This document shows, in pieces, positions 1-8,567 of a stretch of DNA of 14,923 nucleotides (the first letter of the stretch is position 1; each line of letters starts with the position of its first letter). The position numbers and the translations under genes were made by a program. The DNA is taken from contig WHUX01000656.1 of NCBI GenBank assembly GCA_015179025.1, positions 1-14,923 on the forward strand. The letters run 5' to 3'. The stretch is from Terfezia claveryi (taxonomy: Eukaryota > Ascomycota > Pezizomycetes > Pezizales > Pezizaceae). The notes below the pieces were generated by a model. It had not been told where the DNA came from. It did not search any database and saw nothing but the letters and a program-made list of their open reading frames with translations.

Positions 1-75
1 CCCTATGCTGAAGGGAGGTCATCCGGATGCCATAAGCTGAAGGCAGGTTATCCGGACGCCATGAGCAGCCAGAGG
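1..75. repeat. degenerate ~29-bp minisatellite, left copy
   Basis: Two adjacent units begin at 17 and 46, giving a 29-bp period. Each has the core GGT(C/T)ATCCGGA(T/C)GCCAT followed by AAGC or GAGC and an A/G-rich stretch. Positions 76-230 contain looser fragments of the same words (GGATGACATGG twice, GTGGACGCCA, GCGTCCGGACGCCA), so the array probably extends further in decayed form. The same unit family forms a longer array at 12723-12990. The left edge is cut by the window start, so total length is unknown. No coding role is apparent. Confidence 0.7.
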
Positions 76-207
76 TAGGATGACATGGCACAGGATGACA
101 TGGAATGCCAGAGGCACGGTAGGTAAGATTGGGGTGACCTCGGATGACAGTGGACGCCACTAGAGACATTGGCAGGACGGTGTTATCTGAACGCGCCATA
201 CCGGTAG

Positions 208-223
208 TGGCGTCCGGACGCCA
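208..223. repeat. 16-bp perfect palindrome at the gag/minisatellite junction
   Basis: TGGCGTCCGGACGCCA equals its own reverse complement. It contains the GTCCGGACGCCA word of the minisatellite and sits within about 15 bp of where recognisable gag similarity on the minus strand stops. A second small palindrome, TACCGGTA, lies just before it at about 199-206. It may mark a rearrangement breakpoint; that reading is inference. Confidence 0.6.
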
Positions 224-234
224 TATAAATCGTT

Positions 235-1199
235 CGTGATGCGGCGTTCCCTCTCTTCCTGAGTTAGATGGGGCCTTCCTGCAGACAAATCCATGGGGTA
301 GCCCCATTGCTACAAGGGAGGGGTGTGCGGGTTTATTTTTGGGGGCGGGGGACTGTGATTGGATGCGAGTGGTTGCGGCGGGAAGGTTGTCCGAGGGTTT
401 GTGGTTTGGAAGGTCTTTTGATGGCCTCGGAGTGTGGCCATTTGTTGTTCCACCCGGCTGGCCAGCTCGATCAGTTCTCCAAGTTTTTGGTTGGTTGGCA
501 GTAAACCAGAGCCTGTTTAAGTTCGAAGGTGAGGCCGACCTTGAACTGGTCCAGCTTAGCCTCATCATTCCAGTTGATTTCAGCCGCCAACCTGGAGAAC
601 TCCGCGATGTAGGTTGATAGTTCATGTTTTTTTGTTTAAGGTTCTGCAGGGCCTGGCTGGCGGTCTGGGTCCCCAAAGGCTCGATCTACGATTTCCATCA
701 AGGCTGGGACATCCACCAGATCTATCCCGGTTGCTTGATTGGTTGACTTAGTACATTGCCTTGCCTTCCCATAAACATACGAGAGTTGGTGTTGAACGGT
801 GGGGAACTTGGCAGAGTCCCCTGAGAGTTTGATTTGTACGGAGTTCTTCCATGCTCTTAGACTGCCCCGATCCCCGTTGAACTTGGGGGGGGCTGGCAGA
901 TCTTGTGCCTTTGGGGGTTTTGAGAGTCCGCTATGTCCAAGGCGCGAGTCAACCTTCGGATGGTGTTTCTGTCCTGAATTGCTTTTTTCCTGGAGGAGAG
1001 TAATTACGGCTTCGGCGGACTTGATCTGTTGTTCGGCTTTCTGGAGGTCTTCGCCTTGTTGCTCACCAATGGCGTAGGTGGCTATGAATATGTCGATGAC
1101 CATTCGGCGGTATTCTAGTAGTTGGGCTGGGTTGGAGGGGATTGGAGTCTCCCTCCAGGCCTGGAATCTGTCAACGGGTAAAATAGCTGATTCGGGCAT
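235..1199 (-). pseudogene. gag: Ty3/gypsy retrotransposon gag, frameshifted and truncated
   Basis: This is the minus-strand capsid (Gag) gene of a Ty3/gypsy-type LTR retrotransposon. The first frame starts with ATG at 1199 and shows an N-terminal coiled-coil-like stretch, then the retrotrans_gag pattern PPKFNGDRGSLRAWKNSVQ. That frame ends at about 636. The capsid domain continues in another frame (about 629-490, with EFSRLAAEINWNDEAKLDQF and GLTFELKQAL), then in a third (about 490-300, with ELIELASRVEQQM). A last stretch reads PMDL followed by LTQEERERR, the segment that normally precedes the CCHC zinc knuckle. Similarity stops before the knuckle, where minisatellite-like DNA begins. The first frame change falls near a run of seven A's on the coding strand, so one shift could be a programmed slip or a sequence error. 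The later shifts, the stop after PPL and the truncation argue for decay. No protease, RT or integrase follows on this strand. Confidence 0.85.
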
Positions 1200-1230
1200 C
1201 GTACCAGTTGGTCAAGATGATCCAACGTAG

Positions 1231-1563
1231 TGTAACGGGGCTCTATGGGCTGGTGACCAGGGGGTACGTTTTGGGGCACGGGAGTAAGGCAGGGGCTTGG
1301 AGGCAGCAGGGCTGCGAAAGTGGGGACAGACGGATGGGGATAGACTGACGGGGGTATATTCGAGGGAGCAAGGCGAGGCGCACTCGAGGGAACAAGGCTT
1401 GGGAGGAACCACGCGTTGTATTAAACAATGGAGATCCAATGAGAGTGCGCGAAAGGCAAGCTATATATACATATAGTCCAAAGAGCCAAGGCTGACATGG
1501 AATAAGGTTCCCTATCTCGGGAACCTTCGACGTCGTGCCGGAACTGGCACGACTCTCAAAACA
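1231..1563 (-). mobile_element. candidate 5' LTR and leader of the gag-bearing gypsy element
   Basis: Upstream of the minus-strand gag start, a ~333-bp block runs from TGTTTTGAG (minus strand, starting at 1563) to CCGTTACA (ending at 1231), with TG...CA termini. On the minus strand it contains a TATATATAG-like promoter word (about 1460-1475). It is followed by TTGGATCATCTTGACC, which is where a primer-binding site would be expected, although I cannot match it to a specific tRNA. Only one LTR is visible because the element is truncated, so the borders and target-site duplication are unconfirmed. Two plus-strand ORFs and a minus-strand ORF here show no recognisable protein. Confidence 0.45.
1504..1553. 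repeat. pair of adjacent perfect hairpins in the candidate LTR
   Basis: Two stem-loops lie side by side. The first has arms AAGGTTCCC (1504-1512) and GGGAACCTT (1519-1527) with a 6-nt loop. The second has arms GTCGTGCC (1532-1539) and GGCACGAC (1546-1553), also with a 6-nt loop. The palindrome CGACGTCG (1528-1535) joins them and overlaps the second left arm. All arms are perfect. They lie at the 5' edge of the candidate LTR, upstream of its TATA-like word. Confidence 0.8.
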
Positions 1564-1599
1564 GGGACTAAGGCAAAGCTAGAACGCAATGACAACAAC

Positions 1600-1940
1600 A
1601 ATAATGAGAGTCGGACAGGATCTCAAAAAGGACGAGGAGATACGGTTGTGACAACTAGCAGGTTTAGTGCCAACTATTGCTGTGGTGTGAGATCCTGCTG
1701 GAAAGATCGAGACTAAAAAAGGACTACCTGTGTAATTTCCCAAAAAGGCAACCCTCCAATGATACTGAAAGAGGAAGTCAAAATTTCTAAATACCCAAAG
1801 CGTGCTACGGTGGGAGACTTTCCCGCAATTTAGCACTAAACCTGCTAGCGTAGTCACTACCTCATATGATCTAGTGCTGACCAGATGATCTTGTGCCATA
1901 TTTAATTGGCACTAAACCTGCTAGCGTAGTCACTACCTAA
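1600..1940. mobile_element. dispersed repeat with inverted ends (MITE-like), copy 1
   Basis: CTAGCAGGTTTAGTGCCAA near 1659-1677 is the exact reverse complement of TTGGCACTAAACCTGCTAG near 1906-1924. Outside these, GTGAC and GTCAC words extend the inverted terminal repeat. The right end is present twice, about 77 bp apart (1833-1860 and 1910-1937). The interior 1716-1824 aligns without gaps to 8953-9061 at roughly 80% identity by eye. The small size, the inverted ends and the CACTA-type border suggest a non-autonomous DNA transposon. A minus-strand ORF here has no recognised domain. The relationship of 1600-1650 to the rest is less certain. Confidence 0.6.
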
Positions 1941-2750
1941 GTGTTACGGCGCAGGGCTAACGGGCGTAGGAACGTCAAATTGGCAGTTGGCAGGCCTGAC
2001 GAACCCCATATATACACCCACATCCTATATCTAGTTGTTGGCTCTTCGAGCAATGTTCTAAGTTCAACACCGCACCCGTACGTGCAGTCAGTTAGGCCGA
2101 GTTTGGTGACCGTGATATCGCTCGCTCCAATTCTCCCAATTCTCCCTGTTCCGACAATAATGCCATGGTCACCGGCTCGTCCCTAACATATAGATCACAA
2201 TTCATTTCGTAGTCTCAAGAATATACTTCTGGACATTTTATAAGCTTAATAATTATAGTTTCCATTGTATTACACGCAAATACGTAATCAGTCAAATTCA
2301 ACAATATAGCGGCAGTACTAACTTCCCGCAACCTAATTTTATAAGCATCTGGGATAAAATAGGCATATCACACAAGTACCGTATATTGCACAACACGTGC
2401 TGGATCATGGTTGCACCCACTACAAATACTTAACCTCAACACTTCCCCTTCCTTTGCTTCTGTCGAGACTACTTCCTTTGCTTCATATAAGTACACTTTA
2501 CATCGTGGCTATCTATTATATCGGCTTCATCAGTACATATACACATTCTTCTAGCTACATAGCACCCACTTCGACGACTCCATCTACGTATACCCTATTA
2601 ACCTGCAATCACGATTACCACCCATATACGATATGTCGCTCTAGGCGTGTGCATACAAGTTCCACCGAAAGTCTCTCGAACTATTACTATCACATCCAAA
2701 GCCTTTCACATCCCCCCAACGTCTCACACATCGGCTGGAGAGTCTCAAAT
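1941..2750. other. region without a supported gene
   Basis: AT-rich, heterogeneous sequence between the MITE-like repeat and the protease-like gene. ORFs in it are low-complexity (Ser/Thr/Tyr/Pro-rich, without a plausible domain) and look accidental. The pyrimidine-rich stretch at about 2430-2740 could be promoter or 5' leader for the gene starting near 2751, but no TATA box or start element is decisive. Confidence 0.4.
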
Positions 2751-3117
2751 GGACCCTACACCACTCCCAACGATCGAGCCATTCATTCCCGCGGAACATG
2801 CTGTCCCCAAGAGACCATCAATGATGGTCTGTTGTTTCTTCGTGAGACCTTAGCATCCATCAAACAAGATGGAGCTTACGGAACAATTATTTTATATGCA
2901 GCCAACCCAGCAGAAAAGCCAGTGCCAACAATAATGTTCGGGTTTCCAATCCCTCCCAGAAACCTTCCGGCAGTTCGACCCCCCCTTACCAATTCTATTA
3001 CTCCAAGATGGTGTTTCACCCTCGGGACTCACAAGCCTACGGCCATCATGGGTGAATGAAATTGTGATGCACAACAAGATCCAAATTAGCAATAACTCGC
3101 TGGGCTTGCAAAACAAT

Positions 3118-3212
3118 GTTGAGGGGGGAGGAAGCTTTGGGGGCTGGTTGAAGGATGGGCCGGGAGGATCTATGGTCTAACCTGCTACCACAACCTGCCT
3201 GGATTCAAACAG
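3118..3212 (+). other. possible second intron in the protease-like gene
   Basis: The acceptor CAAACAG ends at 3212, with CTAAC at 3177-3181 as a good branch point 31 nt upstream. The proposed donor GTTGAG at 3118 is weak. Both junctions are phase 0, and splicing avoids the TAA at 3178-3180. Competing possibility: the stretch is coding and carries a stop. Confidence 0.4.
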
Positions 3213-3571
3213 GGGGGCGAAATTGTGAGCCCCAGCACTCTCGAAGTGACAGCCAAACTCCAGGTGACTATTGACGGGACTACATATTCAGCACATCCAA
3301 GAAAGAGGCTCTCCCCATGCCTCACTAAGACAGTTGAATATTTGCTCGCACAGTACTCTCTTCGTGAGAATCCCAGTGGAGTACCACTTGCTGATGGAAG
3401 AGTCGTGACGCTGTCTGGGCCACCTCTCGGAAGGGTGATAGATGGAAGGCTACATAATAATGCGCTGTTCCTCGAACGTCACAACCTACGCCTCCCACCC
3501 TATGCAAAGTTTGCGGTCCTTCCGCAGGCAAATACACTAGATTTTGCGATTTTCCAAGTCTCTCCTGAACG

Positions 3572-3630
3572 GTGAGGTTGATATAAATTATGGGGAGAAT
3601 TAGATATGCTAATACATGGTGAGTATCTAG
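3572..3630 (+). other. 59-nt spliceosomal intron in the protease-like gene
   Basis: The donor is GTGAGG at 3572, the branch-point-like GCTAATA lies at 3608-3614, and the acceptor is TATCTAG ending at 3630. Removing it fuses ...SPER to HGGNWVSLSG without a stop, whereas reading through hits TGA at once. Size and motifs fit ascomycete introns. Confidence 0.8.
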
Positions 3631-4317
3631 GCACGGCGGAAACTGGGTGAGCCTGAGTGGAGTAGCCATAGATGGACCAGTAACAGCAGTAGGTGATTTT
3701 CGACCAGGCGACATTGTCACAAAAATCGGGCGAACTACCGCCAAAACTGACGGGAAAGTCAATGGTGTCGGGATCGTGATTTGGCATGGGGGTGAGGAGA
3801 CAAGCGAGATTATGATCCTAGCCAGTGGGGCTAGGGTGGGAGAACAATTTGCCGACCTAGGGGACAGTGGTTCAATGGTGTTCCGTAGCAATGCTGATGA
3901 CGGGTACGAGGCACTGGGAATGGTTGTGGCAAAGAATATTTCCGTCTTTCCAGCCTGGGTTGCTGCAACTCCATATTGGGTGCTCATAGAAGAGGCGGGA
4001 AACCTTTTAGAGGAAGAATTATATCTTGGGGAGAGTGGGGATGGTGGGGATTGTGACATTGGAGAGGGCGATGGACCTGAAAACCAATCAACCCGGTAGA
4101 CCGCAATGGAGTGTGGATGTGTGGGTTGCGGGCGAAATTCCCAAAGATCATCGCAGTGACGTCCAACCTGGTTCATGTCGCCTCCCCTTATGCCCCTCTG
4201 ATATATATTGATTACTTTTAAGAGTAGTCTGGTTGGCTAGCATTTAAGATGGAGGTGGGTCACGGAAAATTCAAAGCCTAAAGCGCGGGGAACATGTATA
4301 AGGTTTCTTAGTCTGGC

Positions 4318-4337
4318 GTTTGCAGCTAGATGCAAAC
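4318..4337. terminator. hairpin in the protease/CRN intergenic region
   Basis: GTTTGCA (4318-4324) and TGCAAAC (4331-4337) are perfect 7-bp arms around GCTAGA, with imperfect extension by CTGG/CAG outside. It lies 220 bp after the protease stop and 235 bp before the CRN start. Eukaryotic genes do not need such terminators, so a functional role is speculative. Confidence 0.25.
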
Positions 4338-4353
4338 CAGGCTAGCTAGATGT

Positions 4354-4396
4354 CTACTCTTCTTCTCTTCTTCTTCTTCTTCTTCTTTCTTCTTCA
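4354..4396 (+). repeat. (CTT)n microsatellite in the CRN upstream region
   Basis: An imperfect CTT/TTC run of about 40 bp ends about 175 bp before the CRN ATG. Pyrimidine tracts of this kind are common in fungal promoters, but it may simply be a variable microsatellite. Confidence 0.85.
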
Positions 4397-4419
4397 TGAG
4401 CATCGGATAGACAGAATGC

Positions 4420-4449
4420 TGAGATCCATTCTGTTGAGATCCATTCTGA
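4420..4449 (+). repeat. 15-bp tandem duplication upstream of CRN
   Basis: TGAGATCCATTCTG(T/A) occurs twice head to tail (4420-4434, 4435-4449), differing only in the last base. It lies between the CTT tract and the CRN ATG. It could be a recent slippage product or a doubled regulatory word. Confidence 0.85.
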
Positions 4450-4877
4450 GTGCAGTTCTTTTATTCTCCAGTTCCTAGTTCCATCTTACTGAGTCATCCC
4501 TTTTTCCTCTTTGCTTCCCCGCTTCCGTCTCCATACCATCCACCCTATCACAACCTATTTGCCAAATCAAACATGCAGACCCAGGCTTGGTTCCGAACCG
4601 CCAACCCAGAAAGTTCATGGACTAAAGTGTCGTTAGTGGGGCTTGACGATGTAGACGACCTCAGGGAGGCGATGCAAAGAAAAATGCCTCATACGCTGGG
4701 AGGTTATGATCCTGCTCAACTCACCATCATGGTCAAATACGGCGACAAAGACTCTAAAGATGCCGTCCCAGGAAGACCTTAAGAAAGTGCTCGAGCGATT
4801 TGGGAGACGGGATTCCTCACTTACATGTACTACCTCTTACACTGAGAAGATTTGGTTCTTCCTCTTCCTTCCATTTG

Positions 4878-4940
4878 GTGAGTGACACTTATGTCGTTTT
4901 TAATTGCGACTCCACAGCTAACTATCACCAACGACTTTAG
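4878..4940 (+). other. 63-nt spliceosomal intron in the CRN-like gene
   Basis: The donor is a consensus GTGAGT at 4878, the branch point GCTAACT contains CTAAC at 4918-4922, and the acceptor CTTTAG ends at 4940. Splicing joins ...LPF to GSYEGIKK in frame, while the unspliced read stops at TGA after two codons. The splice signals survive although the exons around them are broken. Confidence 0.85.
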
Positions 4941-6707
4941 GATCTTATGAGGGCATCAAGAAAACGTATGGGAACACAGCCAGTTCTGAGTATACCTCCA
5001 CTAACCTTTCACAAGGTTAAAGTACCACCCGCCAAAAGGCAACGCTCTTCTTTCCGGTGCTGGATGCGCTTGGGAATATCAGCGTCCGGAAAATTGGAGA
5101 GAGCTGATCGGGAAAGCACTTGAAGTTCAGCATAGGGCCTTTAAAATCTAATGTCTCGGCAAAAATAATGCACCATTGTTCTGATGCTTAGTGGTGCCGG
5201 AACTGGGAAATACGGAGCGGGAAGAATTCCACGATACGTTGATGGAATTCGCCAAATCACAGGAGGTGAAAGATAGGTTGGAGAAGGGAAAAGTGTTTCA
5301 CATTGCCTTGGAGAATGGTAAAACTCCCTTGGACCGGAGATTGCGAAAGGAGTTAAGTCCATCATAAGCGCCCGAATGCTTGCACAAGTGCTGGAATGTC
5401 CCCTCGATGAAGTACTATGCTATCCCGATCTGCCAGCGCCGGATACACTGTGCCAACAGCTTGCTGCAAATGAGGGTATAGTCTACGAGGATTTCACTGC
5501 TGTTATAGTTGTTGATGGCCTGGATCTCTTCTATCATCCCCTGAAGACATGAAGAACAAAAGCTCTCCCTTCTATTCTGCCCTGACCACTTGTGTAGACC
5601 TCGCATTGCAGGGTGCATTCATCGTCCCTTTGTGCACTGCTACAATAACCGGATCCCTAAGAAAGTATCTGGCTGATACAAATCGGCGTCGAGTCTTTCT
5701 AGAGATCCCTCCTCTTCATCCGCGGTCATCAAAGCAAGCGGCAAGCCGGCTTTTCCAACAGGTCTTGTGAACGATCTTCTTGTGAGCGACTGCGGGGGTC
5801 ATGGGAGGGCTCTCGAAGCTCTCTATCAAACATATCAAACCGAGAATCTTGAAAACATAACTAACTATGATGATCTAGTATGTTTGGTAATTAGCGATTG
5901 AAAGACCAATACGGAGATGCGTTTCAACGAGAGTCCCATGAGTATTTCGCGATACTTAAGTTAGTACTATCCAAGACTCAGCTTACGCGGACTTCAGCCA
6001 TTGCGGGAACGGATTTAACTGTCGAGTTGGCCGAAGGCAACGGGTTGTTCGGTTTGAGCCAGCGGTGGATTGCCAGAATACCGGTTATCTTTCAGTGCCA
6101 TTTATCTGGATTAAGACCTTTGTATCTCTCTACGATGGTCAGAAAGAAAACTACCCCATGAGTCGATTTCTAGCAAATTTCCTACGTTACCATGAACAGA
6201 TTGGTATTTTACGAAACGATCCTGTGAAGACGCAAGGTTGGCAATTGTTCGAAAATTTTGCCGCAGGTTTTCGCGTGTTAAAGTCGTTGTCTATCGATGA
6301 AGGACAGCAGGTGAAGCTTTCCCAGATCCACTACGGAGCAACTAGATCTGGACCCGATTTGGAATTCATCAATCGTCATATGCAGCACGTTCACAGCACA
6401 AGGAAATTCGCGCAAGCTCTTTCGAGGAGTCTCCGGTGAAGGTTAAGTGTACAGAAATGAGGTTTAGTAAATCTGAGGCTGAGACTATAGAGGCGTATAT
6501 TCCCAGTTCTAGGTACTGTGCGGTCAATGGAGCCCACGCCAGAGGCGGAGATATCTTCAACCTGCTGGAGGTTTCTGGTTTAGGCACCAAAGTATTGGGA
6601 GCAGGCCAGTGCAAAAAAACGGCATATCTGAATTCCTCAAGTTTGTGGAGTGAAGTGAAAAAAGCGACTCCTGAGGGCGGCGTCTCCGTTCTCTACACCA
6701 CTGCTGA

Positions 6708-6777
6708 CCTCACAGAGGACCTTGATACTTCAAAGCACTGCACCTCACAGAGGACCTTGATATTTCAAAGCACTGCA
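6708..6777 (+). repeat. 35-bp tandem duplication inside CRN-like gene
   Basis: Two 35-bp units (6708-6742 and 6743-6777) begin CCTCACAGAGGACC and differ by one C/T change; a third start, CCTCATT, follows at 6778. Because 35 is not a multiple of three, the extra unit shifts the frame before the conserved C-terminal block and causes the stop at about 6790. Confidence 0.9.
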
Positions 6778-6896
6778 CCTCATTCTTTGTAAAAAGGGAC
6801 AACTATCAGAATTATTTCGGACCATTCGCCGGGAGGGCATTCCTCAGATCTAGGGAATCTTTGGATACCTCCAGCGGAACTGGACAGGTAGGGTGA

Positions 6897-8140
6897 TGGT
6901 ACAATACTACTTGGGAATAAAAAGAGATATCTCTCTGGTGGCTTGGAGTTCGGATGTTATTACTTTGTGGATTGTATCATGGGAGGGTACGAGGGAAAAG
7001 GTTTTCGTTCTCTTTTCTTCATGTTTTATTTCATTTCTTGGTAGATTGCATTATTGAAGGGCGCTAGGTAAATGTTTTTTCCAAAACATTATTTTTTTCA
7101 TTGTCTTGCACTCTTAAACTTGCGCCAGTGGGGTATGCACTAGTTAGGTGTAATAGGATATGCTGTCACGGATGCATTTTTCGGAGAACTTATGTTGAAA
7201 CCACGTTTTGCAAGGTGTACATTAAGGCCTGGGAGCAAAACAGAAGACACCAGCATAATTACGGGGTCTTCCGCACGGACAACCGAATTCATCGCGCCTA
7301 TGTAGTTTTGTAACCTGAGAGCTACAGCGACTTTCAATTGATCAAGCACCCTGGATGCACCCAAGAAACCTAAAAATTAGGAATGTGGAGTCTACATGGC
7401 TGGAGATTTTGTTCTAATGTTACCCTCAGAGAAGTAGCTGCCGATTCAGCAATCTTGTTCGATTGGCAAGCGGGCGCAATCTGCTGTATTGCGGAAACGT
7501 TCAACTAAGTCATTCAGTCCGATGCATAAACAGACACGGTTCTTTACATTGTAGCCTTGGCTATTAAATTGAGGGCACTAGGCAGTTTTACTCCAGCTGC
7601 AGGCAAAAGTGAGTTGCCTTAATTTTAATTGGAAGCCGGGGAAAGTTGGGAAGCAGGTTTGTCTGGTACCGGTATCCATTCATTAATGCTCCGGCTCAAA
7701 GTGAAAGCCCCAGTAGCCTCGAGTTCATATTATTGAATTTTCGCTGCCCTTAACAAGAATGTATCAAAATCCTAGTCAAGGCAGTCTATCAAAATCCCGC
7801 TACCCCTAGAAATATTAATTTGCCGATCCTACTTCCCTCAAATCCAAGACCTCGCTGCCCTCAAAACATTGATTCCCCTACTTCTCGTGGCACTGATTTT
7901 GCCCAGACCCTGATACCCAGCGATTGGTGGTTCTGGCAGGTGCGCGAGTCGGCAATCAGCAACATAGTCTGGTTGGCACAAGCCCCTCGAAGAACAAGCC
8001 CCTCGAAGAGGGTCTGGCACAAAACATTATTTATTAGTATGTACCCTAGTGGCATATGTAGATCCAAACCTCGTTGTGGCTATCACCGATCTAAGCTGTA
8101 TAGTTTCCTGGCTTATATCAAACGTTGCTTCCCTTGAACC
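6897..8140. other. intergenic region with no supported gene
   Basis: Sequence following the CRN relic. ORFs of 60-105 codons on both strands overlap one another and show no domain. It contains a 15/16-bp tandem duplication, AAGCCCCTCGAAGA(AC/G), at 7980-8010, and a spaced direct repeat TATCAAAATCC near 7764 and 7786. No tRNA or rRNA was recognised. It may contain old repeats too decayed to name. Confidence 0.5.
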
Positions 8141-8147
8141 CTGCTAT

Positions 8148-8392
8148 TGTTGAAATGTTCCCGCAACTCGTTTGATTCTATCCCTGTTTCCATTGAGTTT
8201 CGCACCATCCATTTGCTTTATGACTGTGTTTTCTGTTTTCGAAAGCATTCCCGCACTTTCTCTATTCTCCTTGCTATCATGTTTTCTGCGTGAGTTCCCG
8301 CGGACTGGATCTCTATATATAGAGGCCAGTGCCCCACTGTTTTCCTGTTTCTTTTCCTTCCTGTCCATAGCCCTATAACTAGTTGTTCAATA
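8148..8392 (+). mobile_element. candidate LTR (copia-like ends), possibly solo
   Basis: The block begins TGTTGAAATG (8148) and ends TTCAATA (8392), imperfect inverted ends like those of many Ty1/copia LTRs (TGTTGA...TCAACA). A perfect palindrome, CTCTATATATAGAG, at 8311-8324 could serve as a TATA box about 70 bp before the end, and the sequence after it is pyrimidine-rich. An ATG at 8495 (MPPKVVVGRV) lies about 100 bp downstream but stops quickly. I see no primer-binding site, no target-site duplication and no second LTR, so this is a tentative call. Confidence 0.35.
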
Positions 8393-8567
8393 CTTCTACT
8401 CCTCCGCCGTAAACCACCCGAGTGTAGCTGTTGATAATGAGTTGTACTCCTGCCAGGGCGAGCTTGATTGAAGGTATCGAAGGGGTTAGTAGTCATGCCG
8501 CCTAAGGTGGTTGTAGGAAGGGTGTTGGCACTGTAGACATGATTGGAGATATTGGGAATATCAGTTT

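Larger units (their letters stand above)
2751..4099 (+). pseudogene. chymotrypsin-like serine protease-like gene, N-terminal region frameshifted
   Basis: A probable trypsin/chymotrypsin-fold peptidase. The C-terminal part shows KIGRTTAKTDGKV, then GDSGS (3860-3874), the catalytic-serine motif; SMVF and a GMVVAKN strand follow. Upstream, LDFAIFQV places a candidate catalytic Asp at 3540-3542. I cannot find a convincing catalytic His (no TAGH or TAAH), so activity is doubtful. The tail is acidic (EEELYLGESGDGGDCDIGEG). The likely start is the ATG at 2751. The N-terminal part moves from that frame to another near 2810, and again at the TGA of 3057-3059, which looks like two small indels. The exon from about 3213 is open to the donor at 3572. 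Splicing 3572-3630 joins it in frame to the GDSGS exon, which ends at TAG 4097-4099. A further weak intron, 3118-3212, would also join exons in frame. The closest family by memory is fungal trypsin-like proteins with a KxGRTT..T.G.V motif. With only the two 5' indels, it is the least damaged gene here. Confidence 0.6.
4573..6896 (+). pseudogene. Crinkler (CRN)-like header-NTPase-nuclease gene, heavily broken
   Basis: A decayed member of the CRN/Crinkler family, in which a ubiquitin-like header is joined to a P-loop NTPase and often a restriction-endonuclease-fold domain. The ATG at 4573 has A at -3. The header covers 4573-4877 (VGLDDVDDLREAMQRKMP, YDPAQLTIMV). A Walker A motif, GAGTGK, lies at 5193-5210. 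The NTPase region continues with EREEFHDTLMEFAKSQEVKD, a Walker B-like VIVVDGLDLF near 5505-5530, and CGGHGRALE near 5791-5817. The C-terminal part has Asp in GGDIF (codon 6550-6552) and QCK (6607-6615), fitting a PD-(D/E)xK-like pair with Q for E. The last conserved block, NYFGPFAGRAFL, precedes the stop at 6894-6896. Breaks seen: frame changes near 4768, 5015, 5054, 5100, both sides of Walker A, 5320, 5545, 5755, 5890, 6050 and 6436; stops at 5149 and 5182; and a 35-bp duplication at 6708-6777. No signal peptide is visible. The family assignment rests on motif recognition, not a search. Confidence 0.75.

Noticed and set aside
2812..2828. GACCATCAATGATGGTC palindrome as an operator
   Set aside because: It lies inside the coding part of the protease-like gene, near a frameshift; a single short palindrome there is probably incidental.
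2397..3059. 220-codon ORF as one intact protein
   Set aside because: The first two thirds are low-complexity Ser/Thr/Tyr reading of AT- and pyrimidine-rich DNA; only the last part (from about 2810) belongs to the protease-like gene, in a shifted frame.
3325..4176. 283-codon minus-strand ORF
   Set aside because: It is the shadow of the protease-like exons; GDSGS and an in-frame spliceable intron support the plus strand.
8172..8496. Overlapping ORFs on both strands at the candidate LTR
   Set aside because: No domain; overlapping open frames with pyrimidine bias and a TATA palindrome fit an LTR-like promoter region better.
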